39,071 nucleotides of DNA from JAKEGK01 sp036507695. Its GTDB lineage: Bacteria; Pseudomonadota; Gammaproteobacteria; SZUA-152. Positions 8,395-16,113 of this stretch are shown piece after piece. The notes beneath the pieces are model-generated. The model made no database searches and was not told the origin of the DNA. It was given only the letters and a program-made list of their open reading frames with translations. Position 1 is the first letter of the stretch. Each line of letters opens with the position of its first letter. The stretch lies in assembly GCA_036507695.1 (NCBI GenBank), contig DATCIR010000325.1:1-39071 (forward strand). Direction: 5' to 3'. The position numbers and the translations under genes were made by a program.

Positions 8395-8695
8395 TTTTAT
8401 GTACTCATATGCACTAAATTAGTGCAGGCGAGAGTTTCATCGGTACTGTAATTTCTCACCCCTGATCCACACACCGACCATACCCTGCTGTTTTTCTGCA
8501 TCAATAAAAGTGGAATTTATAAAGCCGGCTGGCTGCGGCCGGTTTACGCTGGCTGCTTTATTCACTCCTATGTTATAACTAGCGGCGAATTATAAATGCA
8601 CTATTAAGAGGCAGTGTTTGTTCTTTCGTTGCCGATCAACCTTGTTGAACAACAATAGTCAATCCAACAACCTTTAATAACAAACTGGAGTGATC
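8395..8695. other. intergenic region between the cytochrome and amt genes
   Basis: A 301-base stretch without an ORF. It contains the hairpin listed at 8521-8545 and must carry the amt promoter. I looked for a sigma-54 type site (GG-N10-GC), common for nitrogen-regulated amt genes, and did not find a convincing one. Confidence 0.5.
8521..8545 (+). terminator. hairpin, possible terminator of the cytochrome gene
   Basis: AAA-CCGGC pairs with GCCGG-TTT with one bulged G and an 8-base loop; the right arm ends in TTTA, a short T-run. It is 127 bases after the cytochrome stop. Weak by usual criteria. Confidence 0.3.
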
Positions 8696-9892
8696 ATGGA
8701 AGCGCTACAATCCGGCAGTGACGTTTTATTTATTTTGTTAGGGGCCATCATGGTGCTGGCCATGCATTCAGGGTTTGCATTTCTGGAAGTAGGCACCGTG
8801 AGGAAGAAAAACCAAGTCAATGCACTGGTTAAAATCATTTCGGACTTTTCTATTTCCACCCTCGGTTACTTCTTTATTGGTTACATGGTGGCCTATGGCG
8901 TCGGCTTCATGAGTGGTGCGGCGGAGTTAAGCGCCAAAAGCGGTTATGACCTGGTAAAGTTTTTCTTTCTATTGACGTTCGCGGCCGCGATACCCGCGAT
9001 TATCTCCGGCGGCATCGCGGAAAGGGCCAAGTTCTATCCGCAGTTACTGGCCAGCATTATTATCGTGGCGTTTGTCTACCCGTTTTTTGAAGGCATCGCC
9101 TGGAACGGTAACCTGGGTATCCAGGCCTGGATTGAAACGGCAACCGGTGCGAAGTTTCATGACTTCGCCGGTTCCATCGTGGTTCACGCCATGGGCGGTT
9201 GGCTGGCGTTGGCCGCGGTGCTTCTTTTGGGCGCGCGCATAGGACGCTACGCCAAGGATGGCGGCGTCAGTTCGTCGCATCCTCCTTCCAGCATTCCGTT
9301 TCTGGCCCTGGGCGCCTGGGTGTTAACCGTGGGCTGGTTTGGTTTTAACGTGATGTCCGCGCAAACTATCGCGGCCATAAGCGGCCTGGTCGCGCTGAAT
9401 TCCCTGATGGCAATGGTCGGGGGCGTGTTGGCCGCATTGGTGGCTGGCAGGAATGACCCGGGATTTGTCCATAATGGTCCCCTGGCGGGTTTGGTAGCCG
9501 TATGTGCTGGCTCGGATGTAATGCACCCGGTGGGAGCCTTGGTGACCGGGGCGGTGGCCGGCGCGTTGTTTGTGTGGACTTTTACCCTGGCTCAGAACAA
9601 GTGGAAAATTGATGACGTGTTGGGCGTGTGGCCATTACATGGCTTGTGTGGCGCCTGGGGCGGTATTGCCTGCGGTATATTTGGTTCTCAGGCGCTGGGT
9701 GGCATGGGTGGCGTGAGTTTTATGGCGCAATTAATCGGTACCTTATTGGGGGTTATTATCGCCCTGGTGGGCGGATTTATCGTCTACGGCGTGCTTAAAG
9801 CCACCCTGGGGATACGCCTCAGCCAGGAGGACGAGCACCGTGGCGCGGACTTGAGTATCCATAAAATCGCTTCTGAGTCTCCTTACGAGTAA
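8696..9892 (+). CDS. amt: ammonium transporter (Amt/MEP family)
   Basis: 398 residues. ATG 8696 is preferred over GTG 8690 because GGAG at 8687-8690 lies 5 bases before it. The protein is very hydrophobic with about 11 membrane helices and no obvious signal peptide. Conserved pore features are present: the Asp and first pore histidine in FHDFAGSIVVHAMGGW, and the second twin histidine in WPLHGLCGAWGG. The family conducts ammonium across the inner membrane and is usually blocked by GlnK under nitrogen excess. No glnK is adjacent, so control would have to come from a PII protein encoded elsewhere. The gene appears monocistronic. Confidence 0.95.
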   Translation: MEALQSGSDVLFILLGAIMVLAMHSGFAFLEVGTVRKKNQVNALVKIISDFSISTLGYFFIGYMVAYGVGFMSGAAELSAKSGYDLVKFFFLLTFAAAIPAIISGGIAERAKFYPQLLASIIIVAFVYPFFEGIAWNGNLGIQAWIETATGAKFHDFAGSIVVHAMGGWLALAAVLLLGARIGRYAKDGGVSSSHPPSSIPFLALGAWVLTVGWFGFNVMSAQTIAAISGLVALNSLMAMVGGVLAALVAGRNDPGFVHNGPLAGLVAVCAGSDVMHPVGALVTGAVAGALFVWTFTLAQNKWKIDDVLGVWPLHGLCGAWGGIACGIFGSQALGGMGGVSFMAQLIGTLLGVIIALVGGFIVYGVLKATLGIRLSQEDEHRGADLSIHKIASESPYE

Positions 9893-9905
9893 TTCCAGTC
9901 AAATT

Positions 9906-9939
9906 CCCGGAAATACAGGGGGTGGCCTGTATTTCCGGG
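9906..9939. terminator. strong hairpin after amt
   Basis: A perfect 14-base stem (CCCGGAAATACAGG with CCTGTATTTCCGGG) closes a 6-base loop, starting 14 bases after the amt stop. It is not followed by a T-run on the + strand, so it may protect the transcript 3' end or terminate imperfectly. Position between two + strand units supports a transcription-end role. Confidence 0.6.
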
Positions 9940-10146
9940 CTCCAACGGCGCTGCAAGTGGTTATTTTTCTCATTTTCAGGTAGACTTCCTCGCCCTGTGA
10001 AAGGTGGCTGTGCAGTGGTCTTAACACACGAAACTCTATATTTAATAATAAGTTAGAATTTTATTTAGGCAAAAAAGAGCTTGGCGTCTTGGAATATGGC
10101 AGGACTAGTATGCTATTCTAAAAATGAAAGGCGCTATTAATCATAT

Positions 10147-11517
10147 ATGCCACGAAAGCTATTTATCAAAACCTTCGGTTGCCAGATGAATGAGTACGAT
10201 TCCGCCAAGACCGCGGAACTGCTCAAGGCAAGCCACGGGCTGGTTCTGACCACCGATGAAACCCAGGCCGACGTATTGCTGCTGAATACGTGCTCCGTGC
10301 GGGAAAAAGCCCAGGAAAAGGTATTTTCGCAATTGGGCCGTTGGCGGGAACTCAAAGAGGCAAACCCCGCGCTGGTGCTCGGCGTCGGCGGCTGTGTTGC
10401 CAGCCAGGAAGGCGAGGCCATCCGCGCCCGCGCGCCCTACGTTGACCTGGTTTATGGTCCGCAAACCCTGCATCGACTGCCGCAAATGTTGCACGAGCAA
10501 CAACAACGGCGTGCCGCGGTGGTGGATGTATCCTTTCCCGAGATTGAAAAGTTTGACAACCTTCCCGAGCCCCGGGCGGAAGGCCCGGCCGCGTTAGTTT
10601 CCATCATGGAAGGCTGCAGTAAATACTGCACGTTTTGTGTCGTGCCTTATACCAGGGGCGAAGAAATCAGCCGCCCGTTCGATGATGTTATCAGTGAAGT
10701 GGCCGCTCTGGCCGGTCAAGGCGTGAAGGAAGTCACGCTGCTGGGTCAAAACGTTAACGCCTATCGGGGCGTAATGCATGATGGGGATGTCGCGGATCTG
10801 GCGTTATTATTGCGTTACATTGCGGCGATTAACGGCATCGAGCGAATGCGATTTACGACATCCCATCCGGTGGAATTTTCCGATGCGTTGATACAGGTGT
10901 TCGCCGACGTGCCGCAACTGGTCAGTCACGTGCATTTGCCGGTGCAAAGCGGTTCCGATCGTATTCTGGCGATGATGAAGCGCGGCCATACGGCATTGGA
11001 GTACAAGGCGAAAATCCGCCGGCTGCGCGAAGCCAGGCCCGGCATCAGCGTGTCTTCCGATTTTATTGTCGGTTTTCCCGGTGAGACCGAGCAGGATTTT
11101 AATGACACCCTGCAGCTGATAGACGAGGTGGGCTTCGACCACTCGTACAGTTTCGTCTATAGCGCACGGCCCGGTACACCGGCCGCCAACTTTGCGGATG
11201 ATGTGCCCCTGCAGGTCAAGAAGGAGCGTTTGGCGCGATTGCAGGCGCATATAAACAGTATGGCGAACGCGGTCAGCCGGTCGATGGTAGGCACGACCGA
11301 AAGAATACTGGTGGAACGCCTTTCTAGAAAACGCGCCAGCGAACTCGCCGGACGCACCGAAAACAATCGTGTCGTCAATTTCAGGGGCCATCCGCGGCTG
11401 ATCGGTGAATTCGTGAATGTGCGTATTACCGAAGTTTTAACCAATTGCTTGCGAGGCGAAGTCGTGCTGATTGACAAGCATGCTCCGCAGGCTACTGAAG
11501 CCGTTCAATACGCGTGA
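10147..11517 (+). CDS. miaB: tRNA-2-methylthio-N6-dimethylallyladenosine synthase MiaB
   Basis: 456 residues, the usual length. MiaB adds a methylthio group to i6A37 of tRNAs reading UNN codons, using two 4Fe-4S clusters. The N-terminal UPF0004 domain has the auxiliary-cluster cysteines C12, C49 and C83. The radical SAM domain has C157, C161 and C164 in CSKYCTFC, followed by VVPYTRG. A C-terminal TRAM domain (about 375-440) is present. ATG 10147 begins the canonical MPRKLFIKTFGCQMNEYDS sequence. It heads the row miaB-ybeZ-ybeY-ybeX-lnt, a common gammaproteobacterial order; the next gene starts 13 bases after its stop. Confidence 0.97.
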   Translation: MPRKLFIKTFGCQMNEYDSAKTAELLKASHGLVLTTDETQADVLLLNTCSVREKAQEKVFSQLGRWRELKEANPALVLGVGGCVASQEGEAIRARAPYVDLVYGPQTLHRLPQMLHEQQQRRAAVVDVSFPEIEKFDNLPEPRAEGPAALVSIMEGCSKYCTFCVVPYTRGEEISRPFDDVISEVAALAGQGVKEVTLLGQNVNAYRGVMHDGDVADLALLLRYIAAINGIERMRFTTSHPVEFSDALIQVFADVPQLVSHVHLPVQSGSDRILAMMKRGHTALEYKAKIRRLREARPGISVSSDFIVGFPGETEQDFNDTLQLIDEVGFDHSYSFVYSARPGTPAANFADDVPLQVKKERLARLQAHINSMANAVSRSMVGTTERILVERLSRKRASELAGRTENNRVVNFRGHPRLIGEFVNVRITEVLTNCLRGEVVLIDKHAPQATEAVQYA

Positions 11518-11530
11518 GTAGTGATACGTT

Positions 11531-12541
11531 TTGAGTAACCAAGCCCAAGCCCACAGTTTTATCCTCGAACCAACCGATAACGAGCGATTGGCCAATCTAT
11601 GCGGCCAGTTCGATCGTCATTTGCGTCAGATCGAACGCCGCCTGGGGGTTGAAATCAACAACCGGGGCAATACATTCAATGTCATCGGCGACCGGCCGTC
11701 GGTGATGGCCGCGGGCGAGGTACTGAAAGAACTCTATGCCGAAACCAAAATGTCCCAACTCACCGCCGGCCGTGTGCATTTGTTTTTGCAGGACGCGGGC
11801 GTGGACGCCCGGCTCGACCAATCGCAACAACAGGAGCCGGTTAAAGAAGTCATTATCAACACCCGCAAAGGCCAGGTCCGGGGGCGTGGCCACAACCAGC
11901 AACGGTACCTGGAAAATATTTTAAGCCATGACATCAATTTTGGCGTGGGTCCGGCTGGCACCGGTAAAACCTACCTCGCGGTTGCGTGCGCGGTGGACGC
12001 CATGGAAAAGGAACGCGTGCGCCGGTTAATCCTGGTGCGGCCTGCCGTGGAAGCGGGGGAACGCCTGGGGTTTTTACCGGGTGACCTGGCGCAGAAAGTC
12101 GATCCTTATTTACGGCCGCTGTACGATGCGTTGTATGAAATGCTGGGCTTTGAGCGGGTGGCCAAATTGATCGAACGCGACGTGATCGAGATCGCGCCGC
12201 TGGCTTATATGCGTGGCCGCACCCTGAACGAGTCGTTTATTATTCTGGACGAAGCGCAAAACACCACCATGGAACAAATGAAAATGTTCCTGACCCGGAT
12301 TGGTTTTGGCTCGACTGCGGTTATCACCGGTGATGTGACCCAGGTCGATTTGCCGCGCAGCACGCAATCGGGATTGCGGCATGTGATTGATGTTTTAAAT
12401 AGCATTGAAGGGATCAGTTTTACATTCTTTCAGGCGAAAGATGTGGTGCGTCATCCTTTGGTGCAGAAAATAGTTTCAGCATACGAAGCGCATGAAATGC
12501 AGGTTAACCGGCCCGGCAAAAAAGGAAAAGAGCAAAATTGA
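11531..12541 (+). CDS. ybeZ: PhoH-like ATPase YbeZ
   Basis: 336 residues from a TTG start at 11531; no ATG or GTG gives a full-length N-terminus, and the first in-frame ATG is about 59 codons in. The PhoH ATPase domain has the Walker A motif GPAGTGKT (140-147) and Walker B ending in D240-E241 (FIILDEAQNTT). An N-terminal KH-like region (about 20-75) precedes it. In E. coli YbeZ binds YbeY and is thought to help in rRNA processing. Its stop overlaps the ybeY start in the sequence TTGA, so translation of the two is likely coupled. Confidence 0.93.
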   Translation: MSNQAQAHSFILEPTDNERLANLCGQFDRHLRQIERRLGVEINNRGNTFNVIGDRPSVMAAGEVLKELYAETKMSQLTAGRVHLFLQDAGVDARLDQSQQQEPVKEVIINTRKGQVRGRGHNQQRYLENILSHDINFGVGPAGTGKTYLAVACAVDAMEKERVRRLILVRPAVEAGERLGFLPGDLAQKVDPYLRPLYDALYEMLGFERVAKLIERDVIEIAPLAYMRGRTLNESFIILDEAQNTTMEQMKMFLTRIGFGSTAVITGDVTQVDLPRSTQSGLRHVIDVLNSIEGISFTFFQAKDVVRHPLVQKIVSAYEAHEMQVNRPGKKGKEQN

Positions 12542-13023
12542 ACGCCGCCATTGAAATTGATTATCTGGTCGCAGCGGATTTTTCCGCGGCCGGTTATGTT
12601 CCCAATGCGCAGGCAATTAACCGCTGGGTTGAATGTGCGTTGGAGTTCGCCGCTTACAAAAATCCGGCGCAAGTCAGCGTTTGTGTGGTTGATAAACAGG
12701 AAATCACGGCGCTGAATAACCAGTACCGCAAAAAAAATTACGCCACCAATGTACTGTCGTTTCCTTATGAACCCATGCCGGGAATGGATGTGCCCTTGCT
12801 GGGTGATATTGCTGTTTGCGCCGAGGTTATCAATGAAGAAGCGCGCGAACAACGCAAGACCGCCGAACAGCACTGGGCGCACATGATTGTGCACGGCGTA
12901 TTGCATTTATTGGGATATGACCATATTGACGATAAAGATGCGCAACAAATGGAAGCCATGGAAATCAGGATTCTTGAACAACTGGGATTTACCGATCCAT
13001 ACGGGGAAATTAACAACTTATGA
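12538..13023 (+). CDS. ybeY: endoribonuclease YbeY, rRNA maturation factor
   Basis: 161 residues from TTG 12538, which overlaps the ybeZ stop by 4 bases; AAAGGAAAAGAG upstream is a plausible ribosome binding site. The zinc motif HGxLHLxGYDH is intact with H119, H123 and H129. YbeY is a metal-dependent single-strand endoribonuclease needed for 16S rRNA 3'-end maturation and ribosome quality control. The gene is second of a tightly overlapped trio with ybeZ and ybeX. Confidence 0.95.
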   Translation: MNAAIEIDYLVAADFSAAGYVPNAQAINRWVECALEFAAYKNPAQVSVCVVDKQEITALNNQYRKKNYATNVLSFPYEPMPGMDVPLLGDIAVCAEVINEEAREQRKTAEQHWAHMIVHGVLHLLGYDHIDDKDAQQMEAMEIRILEQLGFTDPYGEINNL

Positions 13024-13928
13024 ACGAAGACCGATCTAGAAGCGCTGCCTCCAGCGACGAAGGGCCGCAACGCAACTGGTTTGATATATTAAGCCAGGCA
13101 CTATTACGTGAACCAAAAGACAGAACTGAATTGACGCGCCTGCTGCGCGACGCGCAACAGCGCAACCTGCTGGACTTGGACGCCCTAACGATGATTGAAG
13201 GCGTGCTGGAAGTCTCTGAAATGCAGGTGCGCGACGTGATGATTCCACGAACCCAGATGGCGGTTATCAATATCAACGACACGCCGGAACAGTTTCTGCC
13301 AGTCATTATCGAATCCGCGCATTCCCGTTTTCCGGTGATAGGTGACAACCGTGATGAAGTGCTGGGAATATTGCTGGCCAAGGATCTCCTGCCCTATTTC
13401 GCGCAAAAAGACCAGCAGGAATTCACTATTCGCGATCAGTTGCGGCCCGCGGTGTTTATTCCGGAGAGCAAGCGCCTGAACGTGTTGTTGAGGGATTTTC
13501 GCGCCAACCGCAACCATATGGCGATTGTGGTGGATGAGTATGGCGGGATTGCGGGGCTGGTTACTATCGAGGACGTGCTGGAGCAAATCGTGGGTGATAT
13601 CGAAGACGAGCACGATTTTGATGAGGATACCTTCATCATCAAGCATTCCGACAAGCGTTACACGGTCAAGGCGCTTACGCCTATCGAGGAGTTCAACGAG
13701 CAATTTTCGGTGAATTTTCCGGAAGATGAGTTTAATACCGTTGGCGGGCTGCTGATTCAGAAGTTCGGCCGCATGCCAAAACGTGGCGAGGCCACCACCA
13801 TCGAGGGCTTCCGTTTCAAAGTATTGCGGGCGGACAGCCGCCGTATTTATTTGTTACAGGTTACGCGGACTGAGGGAAAGAGCAAAAAGAAAGCGCTCGC
13901 CAATGCCGCTGAACAGAATATTTCCTAG
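13020..13928 (+). CDS. ybeX: CorC/YbeX family protein (magnesium/cobalt homeostasis)
   Basis: 302 residues starting at ATG 13020 in the overlap ATGA with the ybeY stop. It has two CBS domains (about 65-195, with VRDVMIPRTQM and MAIVVDEYGGIAGLVTIEDVLEQIVGDIEDEHD) and a C-terminal CorC_HlyC transporter-associated domain (about 205-290). There are no membrane helices, so it is cytoplasmic like E. coli YbeX. The family is linked to magnesium/cobalt efflux and to ribosome metabolism. The operon would continue into lnt but a short mobile element lies in between. Confidence 0.93.
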   Translation: MNEDRSRSAASSDEGPQRNWFDILSQALLREPKDRTELTRLLRDAQQRNLLDLDALTMIEGVLEVSEMQVRDVMIPRTQMAVININDTPEQFLPVIIESAHSRFPVIGDNRDEVLGILLAKDLLPYFAQKDQQEFTIRDQLRPAVFIPESKRLNVLLRDFRANRNHMAIVVDEYGGIAGLVTIEDVLEQIVGDIEDEHDFDEDTFIIKHSDKRYTVKALTPIEEFNEQFSVNFPEDEFNTVGGLLIQKFGRMPKRGEATTIEGFRFKVLRADSRRIYLLQVTRTEGKSKKKALANAAEQNIS

Positions 13929-14259
13929 TTTACAAACGAATACAATAGGGTCTGCCGAAAAATCAGTGGGCAGTTGAACGCCGCTATTAAACGCAAAGAC
14001 GCAATGGCGCAAAGGACAACGGATAATTTCTTAAAAAATAGGTGAGGATCGCATTTTGGATTTCAGATAGGGTGGTCCAATAGCGTATCCTTACGATACA
14101 ATCGCATGGATTGTAATAGTTTGAATTCTTTGCGTCTTCGCCTTTGCGTTAAAGTTTTTTTGGTGCTGGTCTACCCACAGATTTTTCAGGCGAGGCATAC
14201 AATATAATAAGGCGCATAACGGCTGGTTTGTTTTCAAAAACCGCTTTTAATAAAACAAT
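13929..14259. other. ybeX-lnt intergenic region, occupied by a MITE-like element
   Basis: A 331-base gap in an otherwise tight operon. Almost all of it (13948-14196) is the inverted-repeat element listed separately, which leaves about 19 bases after ybeX and about 63 before lnt. Confidence 0.7.
13948..14196 (+). mobile_element. MITE-like inverted-repeat element, copy 1
   Basis: About 249 bases with imperfect inverted ends: the left end reads CTGCCGAAAAATCAGTGGGC and the right end, read backwards, CGCCTGAAAAATCTGTGGGT. Inside each end is an arm rich in the word ACGCAAAGACGC (left 13990-14014; right, inverted, about 14120-14155, containing TTTGCGTCTTCGCCTTTGCG). The same structure, in the same orientation, recurs at 20313-20575. 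The octamer ATACAATA lies immediately on both sides (13940-13947 and 14197-14204), as expected for a target duplication. No transposase ORF is present, so it would be non-autonomous. Confidence 0.75.
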
Positions 14260-15786
14260 GTGAAGAACAAACTTTTTCGTTCAATGCAGGACTGGCGCGG
14301 CGATATTGCCGCGTTGTTTTTTGGTGGCTTGACTCCTCTCGCATTCGCTCCGTTTAACCTGTTTCCGGTTATATTTGTTGGAATCGCGGCGCTTTTTTAT
14401 ATTGTTGATAATACGCCAAACCTGCCACGGGTATTGTTGCGCGGTTTTCTCTTCGGGCTGGGGTATTTCGGCCTCGGCGTTTCCTGGGTATCTATCAGCA
14501 TGGTGCGTTTTGGTGGCATGAGTTTGCCACTGTCAATCGCGCTAACCGCCTTACTGGTTTTGTTTCTGGCGTTATATATCGCTGGCGTGGGCTACCTGGG
14601 CAGAAAAATTTTTGCGCGCGCTTCCGCCCGGATCAGGTTGTTATTGCTTTATCCGTCATTCTGGGTAGTGCTGGAATGGGTGCGCGGCTGGTTATTTACC
14701 GGATTTCCCTGGATTGACGTGGGTTACAGCCAGGTGCTTTCGCCCCTGGCCGGTTGGTTGCCGGTAGTTGGCGTGTACGGTGTGACCTTTGCCGTGGCGA
14801 TCTGCGCCGGTTGCCTGGTTTTACTGGTCTATGAACAGGGAAAAAAACTGGCGAACGCCGGGCTGCTGTTAGTCGCTGTGTTGATGTCGGGTGGTTTGCT
14901 CCGGTTGGTGGATTGGGCAGAGCCGGCCGGAAAGCCGCTCACCGCCAGTTTGATCCAGGGGAACATTCCCCAGGAACTCAAATGGATCCCGCAAGAGCGG
15001 CAACCCACCATTGATTTATATACCCGCCTGACGCGGCAGCATTGGAACAGCGATGTCATTATCTGGCCTGAAACCGCCTTGCCTGCCTATTACCACCAGG
15101 CCGAGGAATTTCTCAAGCAACTGGCGCGCGAAGCGCACGCCAACAATACCAGTATGCTGATTGGCGTACCGTATATGGATATCAATAACGGGCAAAGGCG
15201 TTACTACAACAGCGCGGTGGTGCTGAACAATAGTGATATTCAGTTCTATCACAAATATCATCTGGTGCCCTTCGGCGAGTATGTGCCGCTAAAATGGCTG
15301 TTGGGTGATTTTCTCGGCTTTTTGCGCATTCCCATGGCGGACTTCAGCCATAGCGACAAGCACGCACCGCTGGTCAGCATGTCGGGTTTGAAAGGCGCGG
15401 TATCGATTTGCTACGAAGACGCGTTCGGTGAAGAAGTGATAAACGGACTGCCGGCAGCCAATTTCCTCATCAATATCAGCAATGATGCGTGGTTTGGCGA
15501 CTCCCTGGCGCCGCGCCAGCATTTGCAAAAAGCGCAGGTCCGGGCGCTGGAAACCGCGCGGCCCATGCTGCGCGCCACCAATAATGGCATATCCGCGGTT
15601 ATCGATCATACGGGAAAAATCCTGGCGAGTTCCCCGCTGTTTAAGCAGGACGTATTGACCGTGGGGTTTCAACCGATGCAAGGCAGTACACCCTATACCA
15701 TGTTGGGTAATTATCCGGTTTTGGTGCTGGCCGGCCTGCTGTTGCTGCTGGCCGGGTGGTTGAACCGTGGCGCTTCGGCGAGTTAA
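14260..15786 (+). CDS. lnt: apolipoprotein N-acyltransferase Lnt
   Basis: 508 residues from GTG 14260; ATG 14284 (residue 9) is an alternative, and neither has a clear ribosome binding site. Lnt adds the third acyl chain to lipoproteins at the periplasmic face of the inner membrane. About six N-terminal helices (to about 215) precede a nitrilase-type domain. The catalytic triad is visible as E271 (WPETALP), K332 (YHKYHLVPFGEY) and C384 (SICYEDAFGE); E340 is also conserved. A final helix lies at about 484-502. The last codons and stop lie inside a 40-base sequence that is repeated just downstream. Confidence 0.95.
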   Translation: MKNKLFRSMQDWRGDIAALFFGGLTPLAFAPFNLFPVIFVGIAALFYIVDNTPNLPRVLLRGFLFGLGYFGLGVSWVSISMVRFGGMSLPLSIALTALLVLFLALYIAGVGYLGRKIFARASARIRLLLLYPSFWVVLEWVRGWLFTGFPWIDVGYSQVLSPLAGWLPVVGVYGVTFAVAICAGCLVLLVYEQGKKLANAGLLLVAVLMSGGLLRLVDWAEPAGKPLTASLIQGNIPQELKWIPQERQPTIDLYTRLTRQHWNSDVIIWPETALPAYYHQAEEFLKQLAREAHANNTSMLIGVPYMDINNGQRRYYNSAVVLNNSDIQFYHKYHLVPFGEYVPLKWLLGDFLGFLRIPMADFSHSDKHAPLVSMSGLKGAVSICYEDAFGEEVINGLPAANFLINISNDAWFGDSLAPRQHLQKAQVRALETARPMLRATNNGISAVIDHTGKILASSPLFKQDVLTVGFQPMQGSTPYTMLGNYPVLVLAGLLLLLAGWLNRGASAS

Positions 15787-15863
15787 GCCAAGTTTATGAT
15801 ATTAGCGCCTATGTTCGTCATATGTGGTTGAACCGTGGCGCTTCGGCGAGTTAAGCCAAGTTT
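15756..15863 (+). repeat. 40-base direct repeat spanning the lnt stop codon
   Basis: The 40 bases at 15756-15795, which include the last codons and TAA of lnt, are repeated exactly at 15824-15863 after a 28-base spacer. The second copy is non-coding. It looks like a recent local duplication. Confidence 0.92.
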
Positions 15864-16113
15864 CGTATGGCCTTTGACAAGCGTTTTGCGGGGCATGATA
15901 GTCGCCGTTCAAATTCCCGGATTTTTGCTGGCGCCGTGCCGCGGTCCAAAATAAACAACTGATATTCGATGCAATTTTGTTCCGGCCAGGAGATGGGGCT
16001 AGCCATTGCGCAGTGCGATGGATGAGTTGTTGTTAGTGAGTATTGTACTGCGGTATTCTTACTCTCTTTAGATCGCGCGAGCGGTCAACTGTGTTTTGAA
16101 AGAATGATTTTGA
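15787..16113. other. lnt-leuS intergenic region
   Basis: A 327-base stretch with no ORF of note. It holds the second copy of the lnt-end repeat, and a candidate leuS promoter at 16030-16059. The last 25 bases contain three TTTTGAA words. Confidence 0.5.
16030..16059 (+). promoter_or_regulatory. candidate sigma-70 promoter of leuS
   Basis: TTGTTA (16030-16035) and TATTCT (16054-16059) are separated by 18 bases and lie about 55 bases before the leuS start. This is a pattern match only. Confidence 0.3.

Noticed and set aside
8580..8695. Sigma-54 promoter for the ammonium transporter
   Set aside because: No GG-N10-GC pair of adequate quality was found.
13982..14160. CRISPR-like array suggested by repeated CGCAAAG words
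   Set aside because: The words form inverted arms of one element, not regularly spaced direct repeats with unique spacers.
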